From: Pontibacter fetidus
GTDB lineage: Bacteria; Bacteroidota; Bacteroidia; Cytophagales; Hymenobacteraceae
NCBI RefSeq assembly: GCF_010119545.1
Contig: NZ_JAAEAA010000006.1
Location: 1-64,000, forward strand
DNA length: 64,000 bases
Direction: 5' to 3'
The first letter of the stretch is position 1. Each line of letters opens with the position of its first letter. The notes under the pieces were generated by a model. It had not been told where the DNA came from. It made no database searches and worked only from the letters and a program-made list of their open reading frames with translations. The position numbers were made by a program, and so were the translations under genes. Of the stretch, positions 8,777 through 18,406 are shown piece after piece.

Positions 8777-8821
8777 TAACATAAAGGCCGCAGTGGTAAA
8801 CCCACTGCGGCCTTTATGTTA
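8777..8821 (-). terminator. long perfect hairpin terminator
   Basis: A 20-bp perfect stem (left arm TAACATAAAGGCCGCAGTGG) with a 5-base loop follows the stop of the DUF4199 gene on the minus strand. It is unusually long for an intrinsic terminator and has only a modest T-rich tail. Confidence 0.75.
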
Positions 8822-8840
8822 TAGTTAAGTTATACTTTAA

Positions 8841-9299
8841 TCAGGGGCTGTTTGGTACAGTATGGTCTTCGCGTTTAAAGAACTGCATGGCAATAAAACC
8901 AATCATCGCACCCGATATAACGCCTTCCATCATAAGTACCATAAATATGACCAGGCCCGGCGTGTTGGCAACCTGCTCTCCTACCATCCGGTTTGAGGTC
9001 AGCACTTTAAGTAAGGCATCGTCAAACGCTTTGATATACACCAGCATAAATACCGAAAAGATGAGTGTACCGACTAAAGCCGTCAGAAACGCGGCGCCAA
9101 GGCCACTTAAGTAACCAATGTTGCCATGCTTTGCACGCTTAAACGCCCGTAAGGCCAACACAATACCTATCGCCATTATTACCGAGTTCAGAAAACGAAA
9201 CTCCAGTATGTGCACCAACCCAAGCAGGCGCATTATCAGAAAATAACCAATAAGTCCGGCGGCAGTCAGGAGGCCATACTTCAGGCCAATCTTTTCCAT
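8841..9299 (-). CDS. DUF4199 membrane protein (first of pair)
   Basis: A 152-residue integral membrane protein with four predicted helices (about 8-27, 36-52, 66-90, 118-142) and the DUF4199 pattern: Lys-Tyr-Gly near the N-terminus, a central Lys-x-x-x-x-Gly-Asn-Ile-x-Tyr turn and the ending Phe-Ile-Ala-Met-Gln-Phe-Phe-Lys-Arg-Glu-Asp-His-Thr. Function of this Bacteroidota family is unknown. It lies 39 bases after a paralogue, probably co-transcribed. Confidence 0.88.
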   Translation of the reverse strand: MEKIGLKYGLLTAAGLIGYFLIMRLLGLVHILEFRFLNSVIMAIGIVLALRAFKRAKHGNIGYLSGLGAAFLTALVGTLIFSVFMLVYIKAFDDALLKVLTSNRMVGEQVANTPGLVIFMVLMMEGVISGAMIGFIAMQFFKREDHTVPNSP

Positions 9300-9338
9300 A
9301 GTTCAGGTAGTTTGTAAAGGGTTAACTATAGTTATGCG

Positions 9339-9809
9339 TTAGATGCGCTCCGTCATGGTATGGCCTTCGCGCTTAAACCACTGCATAGCTATAAAGGCCG
9401 TAAAGAAGCCCGGTATAGTGCCGTAAATAATGGTGAGCAGCATTAACGATAACAGGGAAATACTTTTCGGGAAGAGCGCACTTGCCTGCAGGTTCTCTAA
9501 GTAAGTGGCATTAAACAAGCCAATGTAGAAACCTAGGAAAATAGCCAGAATGACCGAAGACACCACCCCAACCGTAGCACCTATACCCAGGCCTTCAAAG
9601 TACCTGATGTTCCCGTTGTTTAAACGCTTCACTTTCGAAATAGCTATAATAATACCGATGATCAGGAATAAACCACTTAAAAAGGAAAGCTCAACTACGT
9701 CGTGCAGCCCCAGCAAGCCCATGAGCAGGAAATAAACGATGTGTGCTATTCCTACAAATATGCCATACTTGATCGATACTTTCTGATAATCTGCTTTTGT
9801 GGATGCCAT
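9339..9809 (-). CDS. DUF4199 membrane protein (second of pair)
   Basis: A 156-residue paralogue of the neighbouring DUF4199 protein: same four-helix layout, the Asn-Gly-Asn-Ile-Arg-Tyr turn, and the shared ending Ala-Met-Gln-Trp-Phe-Lys-Arg-Glu-Gly-His-Thr-Met. It is the promoter-proximal member of a two-gene operon, indicating a tandem duplication. Function unknown. Confidence 0.88.
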   Translation of the reverse strand: MASTKADYQKVSIKYGIFVGIAHIVYFLLMGLLGLHDVVELSFLSGLFLIIGIIIAISKVKRLNNGNIRYFEGLGIGATVGVVSSVILAIFLGFYIGLFNATYLENLQASALFPKSISLLSLMLLTIIYGTIPGFFTAFIAMQWFKREGHTMTERI

Positions 9810-11767
<1,958 letters not shown>

Positions 11768-11774
11768 CTTAAAC

Positions 11775-12497
11775 ATGTCTGCTACCCCTACTCCTCATTT
11801 TGCAAAGTGCCTGCTGGCACTTTGCTTTTTTTTGTGCTATAGTTTAAGTGCAGTAGCACAGGTTGAACCGGACACCGTTAAGCGCAAGCCTACCTTGCCT
11901 GCCGGCCCTCCGGGCAGCCCGCAACCCGCACCTGCGCAGGTTAAGCCAAAACCACAGGCACAACCCAAGCCGCCGGTAACACAACCGGAAGTGGTAAAGC
12001 CGCAGGATGAGCAGGAAGAAGAGGAGCCGCAGGAATTTATTGATAAGCTATACTTTGGCGGCAGCTTTGGTTTACAGTTCGGGAGCTACACCAACATTAC
12101 TTTGTTGCCCATTATAGGTTACAGGGTTACAGACAAGTTTAGCGTTGGTACAGGTATAGTTTACCATTTTATAAGCGATGGCGGTGTTAGCCTGCACAAC
12201 TATGGCGGGCGTGCATTTACGCAACTGGAAGTTGTAAATATCGGGGATGGTGCGCTACTGGCACATGCCGAAGTAGAAGCCCTGAGCCGGCAATATTTAC
12301 GGGTATACCCTAACTATACGTATGACAAGCTGCGAAAGACTCTTGTAATGCCCATGTTCGGGGTTGGTTACAGGCAACGCATCAGCGAAAAAGCTTCTTT
12401 CGACCTGCTATTGCTATATAACATGAACGATGACCCGGTAAACCCCTATAGCAACCCGGTTATACGGGCTGGTATAAATCTACCATTCAGGCGCTAA
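11775..12497 (+). CDS. outer-membrane beta-barrel-like protein with Pro-rich linker
   Basis: A 240-residue secreted protein: signal peptide (about 1-29), a Pro/Gln/Lys-rich disordered linker (about 35-80) with an acidic Glu run, then alternating amphipathic strands (Phe-Gly-Gly-Ser-Phe-Gly-Leu-Gln-Phe-Gly-Ser at the start) ending in Gly-Ile-Asn-Leu-Pro-Phe-Arg-Arg, consistent with a small barrel. I chose the ATG at 11775 because it starts the signal sequence; the frame is open 16 codons further into the ABC-F gene. Role unknown. Confidence 0.75.
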   Translation: MSATPTPHFAKCLLALCFFLCYSLSAVAQVEPDTVKRKPTLPAGPPGSPQPAPAQVKPKPQAQPKPPVTQPEVVKPQDEQEEEEPQEFIDKLYFGGSFGLQFGSYTNITLLPIIGYRVTDKFSVGTGIVYHFISDGGVSLHNYGGRAFTQLEVVNIGDGALLAHAEVEALSRQYLRVYPNYTYDKLRKTLVMPMFGVGYRQRISEKASFDLLLLYNMNDDPVNPYSNPVIRAGINLPFRR

Positions 12498-12513
12498 ATT
12501 TTAGCAAGCTTAT

Positions 12514-12555
12514 AAAAATAAAAGGGCTGCCCGGTAAGGCAGCCCTTTTATTTTT
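12514..12555. terminator. bidirectional terminator
   Basis: A stem of 18 bp (AAAAATAAAAGGGCTGCC and complement, six-base loop) between the convergent outer-membrane protein gene (+) and the first lmo0937-type gene (-). T-rich on both strands. Confidence 0.92.
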
Positions 12556-12575
12556 ACATATGATCAATGGTTAGG

Positions 12576-12725
12576 TTAGCCCCTAATAAGGCGTAACAGC
12601 ACCATGATAACGGCGATTACTAATAGAATGTGAATCAGACCACCAACGGCATCCGGGAAGCCCAGGAAACCAATCAGCCAAAAAATCACAAGTATAACTG
12701 CTATAATATACAATAAATTTCCCAT
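12576..12725 (-). CDS. lmo0937-family small membrane protein, copy A
   Basis: A 49-residue hydrophobic protein read from the ATG at 12725. It begins Met-Gly-Asn-Leu-Leu-Tyr-Ile-Ile-Ala-Val and contains Phe-Trp-Leu-Ile-Gly-Phe-Leu-Gly-Phe and Gly-Gly-Leu-Ile-His-Ile-Leu-Leu, the signature of the lmo0937 family (two short membrane segments, about 4-20 and 29-45). Cellular role is not established; relatives are often stress-induced. It is followed by a strong terminator and preceded by a near-identical copy. Confidence 0.85.
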   Translation of the reverse strand: MGNLLYIIAVILVIFWLIGFLGFPDAVGGLIHILLVIAVIMVLLRLIRG

Positions 12726-12796
12726 AGTTTTAATTGTTTAATGAAGGTTCAACGTTGTTTGTTTGTTTGTTTATTAACGTGTTTTCTGAAATGAAG

Positions 12797-12949
12797 TTAA
12801 ACTCCCCGGACCAATCGCAGCAAAACTGCAATTACAGCCAGTACAAGTAGCACATGTATGATACCACCTACGGCATCCGGAAATCCTAAAAAGCCGATCA
12901 GCCAGAATATTACCAGCACCACAGCAATGATATAAAGTAAGTTTCCCAT
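12797..12949 (-). CDS. lmo0937-family small membrane protein, copy B
   Basis: A 50-residue paralogue of the gene at 12576-12725 with about 85% identity by eye; differences are conservative (Ile/Val, Met/Ala) apart from an extra C-terminal Val. It lies upstream in tandem with a 71-base spacer. The DNA of the two copies differs at many third positions, so the duplication is not very recent. Confidence 0.85.
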   Translation of the reverse strand: MGNLLYIIAVVLVIFWLIGFLGFPDAVGGIIHVLLVLAVIAVLLRLVRGV

Positions 12950-13369
12950 TATATAAGAGTCTTTAGTTTAACGACAACTGCCAGTTTGTATCGGCTACAC
13001 ACCGGTGAGAGTCAGCAGTTGTACTTTTTTGTTTAAGCTTTTACGCATATATATCATAAAGGATGTATTAAACCGTTCTTTTTTCTGAAATAAAATATTG
13101 TTACAACTTATATCATTACTTTTCATGCCCATTGCAACAAACCCCTAACTACTTAATCATCAATAAAGTTAGCTACTGCCTAACACAACCTGCATTTCCC
13201 GATCAAAAAGCATTAACAGTATTGCATAATATTTTTGTAAAGGTAATGTGTTGCTCCGCAGGTTTAGCTACTTTTTGAAGTATAAGAAGATACGTTTGAT
13301 TATATCTCTGGATTAACAGATTTTATTTTAGCTTTGCATACAATACCAAACTATACGTTTACACAACCT
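12950..13369. other. AT-rich divergent spacer
   Basis: No coding sequence is supported. An inverted repeat (ACAACTGC at about 12972, GCAGTTGT at about 13014) lies just upstream of lmo0937 copy B and could be an operator or leader hairpin. A TAGCTTTG motif at 13329-13336 resembles a -7 box for the hydroxyacyl-CoA dehydrogenase gene, but lacks a well-spaced TTTG. Confidence 0.4.
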
Positions 13370-14263
13370 ATGAAGAAAGTAGCAGTTATTGGCTCAGGAA
13401 CTATGGGCAACGGCATTGCGCACGTATTTGCACAAAATGGTTTTCAGGTGGCCCTGGTTGATATATCGGAAGATGCGCTGAACAAAGCGCTGGGCACGAT
13501 TGCTAAAAACCTGGACCGTATTATTGCCAAAGGCAACCTGACTGAGGAACAGAAAAAGCATACTTTAGATAATATTACGACTTATACCAGCATGCAGGAC
13601 GGCGTAAAAGACGCAGAACTTGTGGTAGAAGCTGCGACTGAAAACGTAGACCTGAAACTGAAGATCTTCCGCGACCTGAACGCTTTTACAAAACCGGAAG
13701 CTATACTTGCCAGTAACACCTCCTCCATCTCTATTACCAAAATAGCCTCGGTTACCGATCGTCCGGACAAAGTAATAGGCATGCACTTTATGAACCCGGT
13801 TCCGGTAATGAAACTGGTGGAGATCATCCGTGGCTACTCTACTTCTGATGAAGTGACACAACAGGTAATGGACATATCGCTGAAGTTGGGCAAAGTACCA
13901 ACCGAGTGCAACGACTACCCTGGCTTTGTGGCAAACCGCATCCTGATGCCAATGATAAACGAGGCAATTTATAGTTTATATGAAGGCGTTGCTGGCGTAA
14001 GTGAGATTGACACTATTATGAAGTTGGGTATGGCACACCCGATGGGCCCGTTGCAGTTAGCTGACTTTATAGGCCTGGATGTTTGCCTATCTATACTTAA
14101 TGTATTACACGACGGCTTTGGTAACCCGAAATACGCACCTTGCCCACTGCTGGTAAACATGGTGCAGGCAGGCCACAAAGGTGCTAAAACCGGCCAGGGC
14201 TTCTATAGTTGGACCCACGGCACCAAAGAACTAGTAGTTGCCGATCGTTTTAAGAAGAAATAA
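13370..14263 (+). CDS. 3-hydroxyacyl-CoA (3-hydroxybutyryl-CoA) dehydrogenase
   Basis: NAD-dependent oxidation or reduction between 3-hydroxyacyl-CoA and 3-ketoacyl-CoA. The 297-residue protein begins with a Rossmann motif (Val-Ile-Gly-Ser-Gly-Thr-Met-Gly-Asn-Gly) and has the catalytic region Ser-Asn-Thr-Ser-Ser-Ile and Gly-Met-His-Phe-Met-Asn-Pro (His-Glu dyad family), then the C-terminal dimerisation domain with Pro-Gly-Phe-Val-Ala-Asn-Arg and Met-Gly-Pro-Leu-Gln-Leu-Ala-Asp. This single-function length fits Hbd/PaaH. Start: the ATG at 13370 right before the Rossmann strand; 12 upstream codons are open but improbable. Confidence 0.93.
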   Translation: MKKVAVIGSGTMGNGIAHVFAQNGFQVALVDISEDALNKALGTIAKNLDRIIAKGNLTEEQKKHTLDNITTYTSMQDGVKDAELVVEAATENVDLKLKIFRDLNAFTKPEAILASNTSSISITKIASVTDRPDKVIGMHFMNPVPVMKLVEIIRGYSTSDEVTQQVMDISLKLGKVPTECNDYPGFVANRILMPMINEAIYSLYEGVAGVSEIDTIMKLGMAHPMGPLQLADFIGLDVCLSILNVLHDGFGNPKYAPCPLLVNMVQAGHKGAKTGQGFYSWTHGTKELVVADRFKKK

Positions 14264-14324
14264 TTGTTGATTGATAAATTGTTGAAGGTTTAACCTTCAG
14301 CTATAGTTCTCAGCTATAAAATTA

Positions 14325-14355
14325 AAGCCGCTGCAGGTTATACTTGCAGCGGCTT
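14325..14355 (+). terminator. terminator after the dehydrogenase gene
   Basis: AAGCCGCTGCA ... TGCAGCGGCTT, an 11-bp perfect stem with a 9-base loop, 61 bases after the stop codon, followed by a moderately T-rich tail. Confidence 0.8.
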
Positions 14356-14364
14356 CTTGATTTC

Positions 14365-14447
14365 AGACGCTCACAGGTTTGAAAAACGCTGTGAGGTCAT
14401 TTTGGATCAAGCAGACCTCACAGTGTCTATCAGACCTGTGAGCGTCT
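14365..14447. repeat. two-tier perfect inverted repeat
   Basis: An outer 14-bp perfect stem (AGACGCTCACAGGT at 14365-14378, complement at 14434-14447) and an inner 10-bp perfect stem (CTGTGAGGTC at 14389-14398, complement at 14414-14423) are separated by exactly 10 unpaired bases on each side, with a 15-base apical loop. It follows the terminator, so it is not needed for termination of the upstream gene. Confidence 0.85.
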
Positions 14448-14569
14448 AACGGTAACTATAAAACAGAAGAGCATTCACCACTTAGGCAAAGACTCTTCTA
14501 ATTATATAGTTAATTACTATTTAGATTTCAGGTCAACAAGTTAACTATCCAACAATTTAACTAGAAAAC

Positions 14570-15382
14570 CTAAACTGCTACCGCATTCTCACGCAGCGCG
14601 TCGTTCAACGATGTTTTCAGGTCCGTGCTTTCTTTACGCTGTCCAATGATTAGGGCGCAAGGCACCTGGAAGTCGCCGGCAGGGAATTTCTTAGTATACG
14701 AACCCGGTATAACCACAGCGCGAGGTGGCACATAACCTTTGTATTCTTTCGGCTCGCTGCCAGTTACATCTATAATTTTAGAGCTGCCGGTTATAGTTAC
14801 ACCAGCACCGATCACGGCTTCTTTGCCTATGCGGCAACCTTCCACCAGTATGCTTCTCGATCCTATAAAGGCACCATCCTCAATGATAACCGGGGCAGCC
14901 TGCACTGGCTCTAATACACCACCAAGACCAACGCCACCACTTAGGTGCACATGCTTGCCTACCTGCGCGCAGCTACCAACCGTAGCCCAGGTATCCACCA
15001 TAGTACCTTCGCCAACCCATGCGCCGATGTTTACATACGACGGCATCATGATCACACCTTTAGAAAGATAGGCACCATAACGCGCAATAGCATGAGGCAC
15101 TACGCGCACGCCCTGCGCTGCATAGTTTGTCTTCAGTGCAATCTTATCATGAAACTCAAAAGGACCTACTTCTATCGTTTTCATGGTCTGAATCGGGAAG
15201 TACATCAGCACGGCTTTCTTCACCCACTCATTTACTTTCCAATCGTCGCCTACGGGCTCAGCTACACGTAGTCTGCCCTTATCTAAATCTTCAATTACAG
15301 CACGTACTGCTTCTACAGTAGCCTGCTCCTGCAACAGCTCACGGTTCTCCCAGGCTTGCTCTATTATCGTCTGAAGCGTCAT
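14570..15382 (-). CDS. dapD: tetrahydrodipicolinate N-succinyltransferase
   Basis: DapD adds succinyl from succinyl-CoA to tetrahydrodipicolinate in the succinylase branch of diaminopimelate/lysine synthesis, in the cytoplasm. The 270-residue length matches the family. A helical N-terminal domain (1-100) is followed by a left-handed beta helix of hexapeptide repeats (Gly-Ala-Trp-Val-Gly-Glu-Gly-Thr-Met-Val-Asp-Thr-Trp; Gly-Ala-Phe-Ile-Gly-Ser-Arg) and the C-terminal strand with Pro-Ala-Gly. dapA of the same pathway lies 47 kb away in this window, so the pathway is not clustered. Monocistronic; diverges from the glycosyltransferase gene. Confidence 0.95.
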   Translation of the reverse strand: MTLQTIIEQAWENRELLQEQATVEAVRAVIEDLDKGRLRVAEPVGDDWKVNEWVKKAVLMYFPIQTMKTIEVGPFEFHDKIALKTNYAAQGVRVVPHAIARYGAYLSKGVIMMPSYVNIGAWVGEGTMVDTWATVGSCAQVGKHVHLSGGVGLGGVLEPVQAAPVIIEDGAFIGSRSILVEGCRIGKEAVIGAGVTITGSSKIIDVTGSEPKEYKGYVPPRAVVIPGSYTKKFPAGDFQVPCALIIGQRKESTDLKTSLNDALRENAVAV

Positions 15383-15432
15383 CTAAAATATAGTTGATAT
15401 TGAATAATGCGTAAAAGTATTAAATTTAACCG

Positions 15433-16575
15433 ATGTCTGAAAAGAGAATTCTGCTTGCCTCACTGCTAAAACCCGTAAACGATACCCGTATGTATGGCAA
15501 ACTCGGGCTTTCGCTCAGCAAGTTACCTAACACGCAGGTGCATATTGCAGGCTTTTCGGCGCCCCTACCCGCATCTGTTCCGGTTAATGTGCAGTTATAC
15601 CCAATTTTCTCTTTTGGCAGGTTAAGCTTACAAAGGTTTACGGCGCAGCAAAAATTCTGGCAACTGTTACAAACTATAAAGCCTGACCTGCTTATAGTTT
15701 GTACCCATGAGCTGCTGTTAACCGCCTGGCTATACTGCAAACGTTACCGCTGCCACCTGATCTACGATGTACAGGAAAACTATAGTTTAAACCTTACAGC
15801 CCAGGACAGTTACAACCCTATACTAAAAAGAGTGCTGGCTACTGGGGTAAGACAAATAGAACAACTGACAGCCCCAACTATAAATCACTTTTTACTGGCT
15901 GAGCAAAGCTATGCCCAGGAACTGCCTTTTATAGACAAGCGCTTTACTATTCTAGAGAACAAGTTTAAGCCGGAAGCCAACTATAGCCAGCCCACTACTC
16001 CGGTGCAGGTTAGTCAGGGCAAGGGCATAAAGCTGCTTTACTCTGGCACAATATCCGGTGTTTATGGTGTGTTTGAGGCAGTGCGACTTGCAGAACAGCT
16101 ACATACTATAAACCCGCTGGTAACACTAACTATAATCGGGTATTGTGCCCATGCAGGTACCTTACAAAAGCTAAAGCAAACTATAGCTGATAAGCATTAC
16201 ATTTCTTTAATAGGTGGCGAAAAGCTAGTACCGCACGCAGAAATTCTCAAGGCCATAGCTACCCATGATATCGGGCTATTACCTTATCAGCCAAACCCAA
16301 GTACCTTCAGGTGCATCCCTACAAAACTATACGAGTATATGGCTTATGGCCTGCCTATACTTATACAGCAAAACCCTATCTGGGAAAACCTGTTAAATAA
16401 AGCAACAGTTGGCTTAAACATAAACTTTATTGAGCCAAATGTTACTACCTTATTACAAACACTTTATAACACACATTTTTATAGTTCTGGAATACCCGAT
16501 GATATTTACTGGCAAACGGAAGAGGAAAAGCTGATGAGTGTAGTAACGCCACTTTTACAAGACAATAATGTGTAA
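15433..16575 (+). CDS. glycosyltransferase (GT-B fold, GT4-like)
   Basis: A 380-residue cytoplasmic or membrane-peripheral glycosyltransferase. It has two Rossmann-like halves: the N-terminal part with Asp-Leu-Leu-Ile-Val-Cys-Thr-His-Glu, and the C-terminal part with Leu-Leu-Tyr-Ser-Gly-Thr-Ile and the donor-binding region Gly-Leu-Leu-Pro-Tyr ... Pro-Thr-Lys-Leu-Tyr-Glu-Tyr-Met-Ala-Tyr-Gly-Leu-Pro, which is the GT4 E-x7-E-like area. Donor and acceptor are unknown. It stands alone before fabH rather than in a polysaccharide cluster. The gene is unusually dense in TATAGT/ACTATA words. Confidence 0.85.
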   Translation: MSEKRILLASLLKPVNDTRMYGKLGLSLSKLPNTQVHIAGFSAPLPASVPVNVQLYPIFSFGRLSLQRFTAQQKFWQLLQTIKPDLLIVCTHELLLTAWLYCKRYRCHLIYDVQENYSLNLTAQDSYNPILKRVLATGVRQIEQLTAPTINHFLLAEQSYAQELPFIDKRFTILENKFKPEANYSQPTTPVQVSQGKGIKLLYSGTISGVYGVFEAVRLAEQLHTINPLVTLTIIGYCAHAGTLQKLKQTIADKHYISLIGGEKLVPHAEILKAIATHDIGLLPYQPNPSTFRCIPTKLYEYMAYGLPILIQQNPIWENLLNKATVGLNINFIEPNVTTLLQTLYNTHFYSSGIPDDIYWQTEEEKLMSVVTPLLQDNNV

Positions 16576-16651
16576 GATAAAAATAAATTTATTTTTAGAC
16601 GTATCTAAATTTTAGAAATAACAGTATATTTGAACATCAAACAACTAAACT

Positions 16652-17650
16652 ATGCGCAATTCAAAAATAGCTGGCGTTGGCCATTACGTACCGGAGAAAG
16701 TAGTTACAAACAAAGACCTGGAAAAGATCATGGACACGTCGGATGAATGGATCCGGGAGCGTACCGGCATTGTTGAACGGCACTACTTTACAGAAGGCGT
16801 GGACACTACAGCTAACATGGGAGCCAATGCGGCACGCATGGCCCTTAAAAATGCCGGACTAGAAGCTACTGACCTCGACCTGATTGTTTTTGCTACGCTA
16901 AGTCCTGACTATGTTTTTCCGGGTTCAGGGGTGTTATTGCAGCGTGAACTTGGCCTGAAAGAAATTCCTGCCCTGGATGTGCGAAACCAATGCTCTGGTT
17001 TTATTTACGCACTTTCTGTAGGCGACCAGTTTATTAAAACAGGCATGTACAACAATGTGCTGGTAGTTGGTTCCGAAATCCACTCCAGCGGCCTGGACTT
17101 CTCGACGCGCGGCCGCAATGTATCGGTTATTTTTGGCGATGGTGCCGGCGCGGTAGTGCTTACACCTTCTGAAAGCACAGATAGAGGCATACTATCTACG
17201 CACCTGCACGCCGATGGTGAGTTTGCTGAAGAACTTGCCGTATTGGCCCCAGACACCAATAAGAAAGACCGCCTGACGCATGAAATGATAGATAACGGAG
17301 CCATTTATCCATACATGAATGGTAACACAGTATTTAAACATGCGGTAACCCGCTTCCCGGAAGTAATTGAAGAAGCACTTAACAAAAACGGCTATAAAGC
17401 ATCTGATATTGACATGCTTATACCACACCAGGCTAACCTGCGCATAACGTCTTACATACAACAGAAAATGGGTTTACCAGCCGAAAAGGTGATGAGCAAC
17501 ATTCATAAGTATGGCAACACTACGGCTGCATCGGTGCCTATCGCGCTGAGCGAAGCAGTGCAGGAAGGACGCATTAAGGAAGGAGACCTGGTTTGCCTGG
17601 CAGCATTTGGAAGCGGCTTTACCTGGGCCTCTGCTTTAATCCGTTGGTAA
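16652..17650 (+). CDS. fabH: beta-ketoacyl-ACP synthase III
   Basis: FabH condenses acyl-CoA with malonyl-ACP to begin fatty-acid synthesis. The 332-residue protein has the catalytic Cys114 (Gln-Cys-Ser-Gly-Phe), His in Pro-His-Gln-Ala-Asn (about 258) and Asn in Gly-Asn-Thr-Thr-Ala-Ala-Ser (about 288), plus the N-terminal Trp-Ile-x-x-Arg-Thr-Gly-Ile motif. A TATATTTG at 16625-16632 is a plausible -7 box. It is not next to plsX or rpmF here, so it may be a second copy or an isolated form; this window cannot tell. Confidence 0.93.
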   Translation: MRNSKIAGVGHYVPEKVVTNKDLEKIMDTSDEWIRERTGIVERHYFTEGVDTTANMGANAARMALKNAGLEATDLDLIVFATLSPDYVFPGSGVLLQRELGLKEIPALDVRNQCSGFIYALSVGDQFIKTGMYNNVLVVGSEIHSSGLDFSTRGRNVSVIFGDGAGAVVLTPSESTDRGILSTHLHADGEFAEELAVLAPDTNKKDRLTHEMIDNGAIYPYMNGNTVFKHAVTRFPEVIEEALNKNGYKASDIDMLIPHQANLRITSYIQQKMGLPAEKVMSNIHKYGNTTAASVPIALSEAVQEGRIKEGDLVCLAAFGSGFTWASALIRW

Positions 17651-17664
17651 TAATGAGTAATGGC

Positions 17665-17730
17665 TAATGAATAATGATTAATAAGATAACCGGTAAGCCC
17701 TATTCTTCATTGATCATTATTCATTATTAA
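17665..17730. promoter_or_regulatory. imperfect dyad upstream of the metal regulator
   Basis: AATGAATAATGATTAAT-type sequence at 17665-17687 is nearly the reverse complement of 17702-17730 (roughly 20 paired positions, AT-rich, loop near CCGGT). It lies directly before the GTG start of the DtxR-family gene. It could be an operator or simply the AATGAATAATG spacer vocabulary seen also near 35440 and 61665. Confidence 0.3.
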
Positions 17731-17740
17731 TTGAACACCT

Positions 17741-18397
17741 GTGCACAGCTTTACAGAAGAGAATTACATAAAGGCGATTTATAAGTTATCGGGTGGCAGC
17801 AAAGATGGCGTAAATACCAATGCCATTGCCGATGCCATGGATACCAAAGCTGCTTCGGTTACGGATATGTTGCGAAAGCTGAGCGCCAAAGGCCTGGTAG
17901 ATTATGTGAAGTATAAGGGTGTTTCGCTTACGGAGACCGGTGAACGCGTGGCGTTGCAGGTAATCCGGAAACACAGGCTATGGGAAGTTTTTCTGGTAGA
18001 GAAGCTAAAATTTAACTGGGACGAAGTACACGAAGTAGCCGAAGAACTGGAGCATGTAAACTCCGAACTGCTCACCCGCCGCCTCGATGAGTTCCTAGGG
18101 CACCCGCAATTCGATCCGCATGGCGACCCTATTCCGTCGGAAAACGGCGAGCTGAAACTAAAGCCACAAAAGCTGCTGGCCGAAATGGAGGTACATGATG
18201 CAGGTATAGTAGTTGGCGTAAACGACTCGCAGCCCTTGTTTCTTCAGTACCTCGATAAGATGGGAATTTTCCTGGGAGCTAAAGTTAAAGTTCTGGATAA
18301 AATACCCTATGATAGTTCATTGGAGATCAACATAGAAAACAAAAAGAACCTGATTGTATCCAGCGAAGTTGCCCGCAATATTTTCCTGTCTGCTTAA
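17741..18397 (+). CDS. DtxR/MntR-family metal-dependent regulator
   Basis: A 218-residue repressor-type regulator: N-terminal winged helix (about 1-65), metal-binding dimerisation domain (about 66-140) and a C-terminal SH3-like FeoA domain (about 145-218). It starts at GTG; no better ATG precedes the helix-turn-helix. By alignment with DtxR the ligands His79, Glu83, His98, Glu105 and His106 are kept, while Cys102 is Glu, as in MntR-type proteins, which suggests manganese sensing. The MntR N-terminal Asp/Glu ligand pair is not conserved (Asn and Lys here). It probably controls the transporter genes that begin nine bases downstream. Confidence 0.9.
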   Translation: MHSFTEENYIKAIYKLSGGSKDGVNTNAIADAMDTKAASVTDMLRKLSAKGLVDYVKYKGVSLTETGERVALQVIRKHRLWEVFLVEKLKFNWDEVHEVAEELEHVNSELLTRRLDEFLGHPQFDPHGDPIPSENGELKLKPQKLLAEMEVHDAGIVVGVNDSQPLFLQYLDKMGIFLGAKVKVLDKIPYDSSLEINIENKKNLIVSSEVARNIFLSA

Positions 18398-18406
18398 GCT
18401 AGCTGT

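Noticed and set aside
8841..9809. DUF4199 pair as toxin-antitoxin or transport system
   Set aside because: Two similar four-helix proteins of one family; no catalytic or transport motif. A simple tandem duplication is enough.
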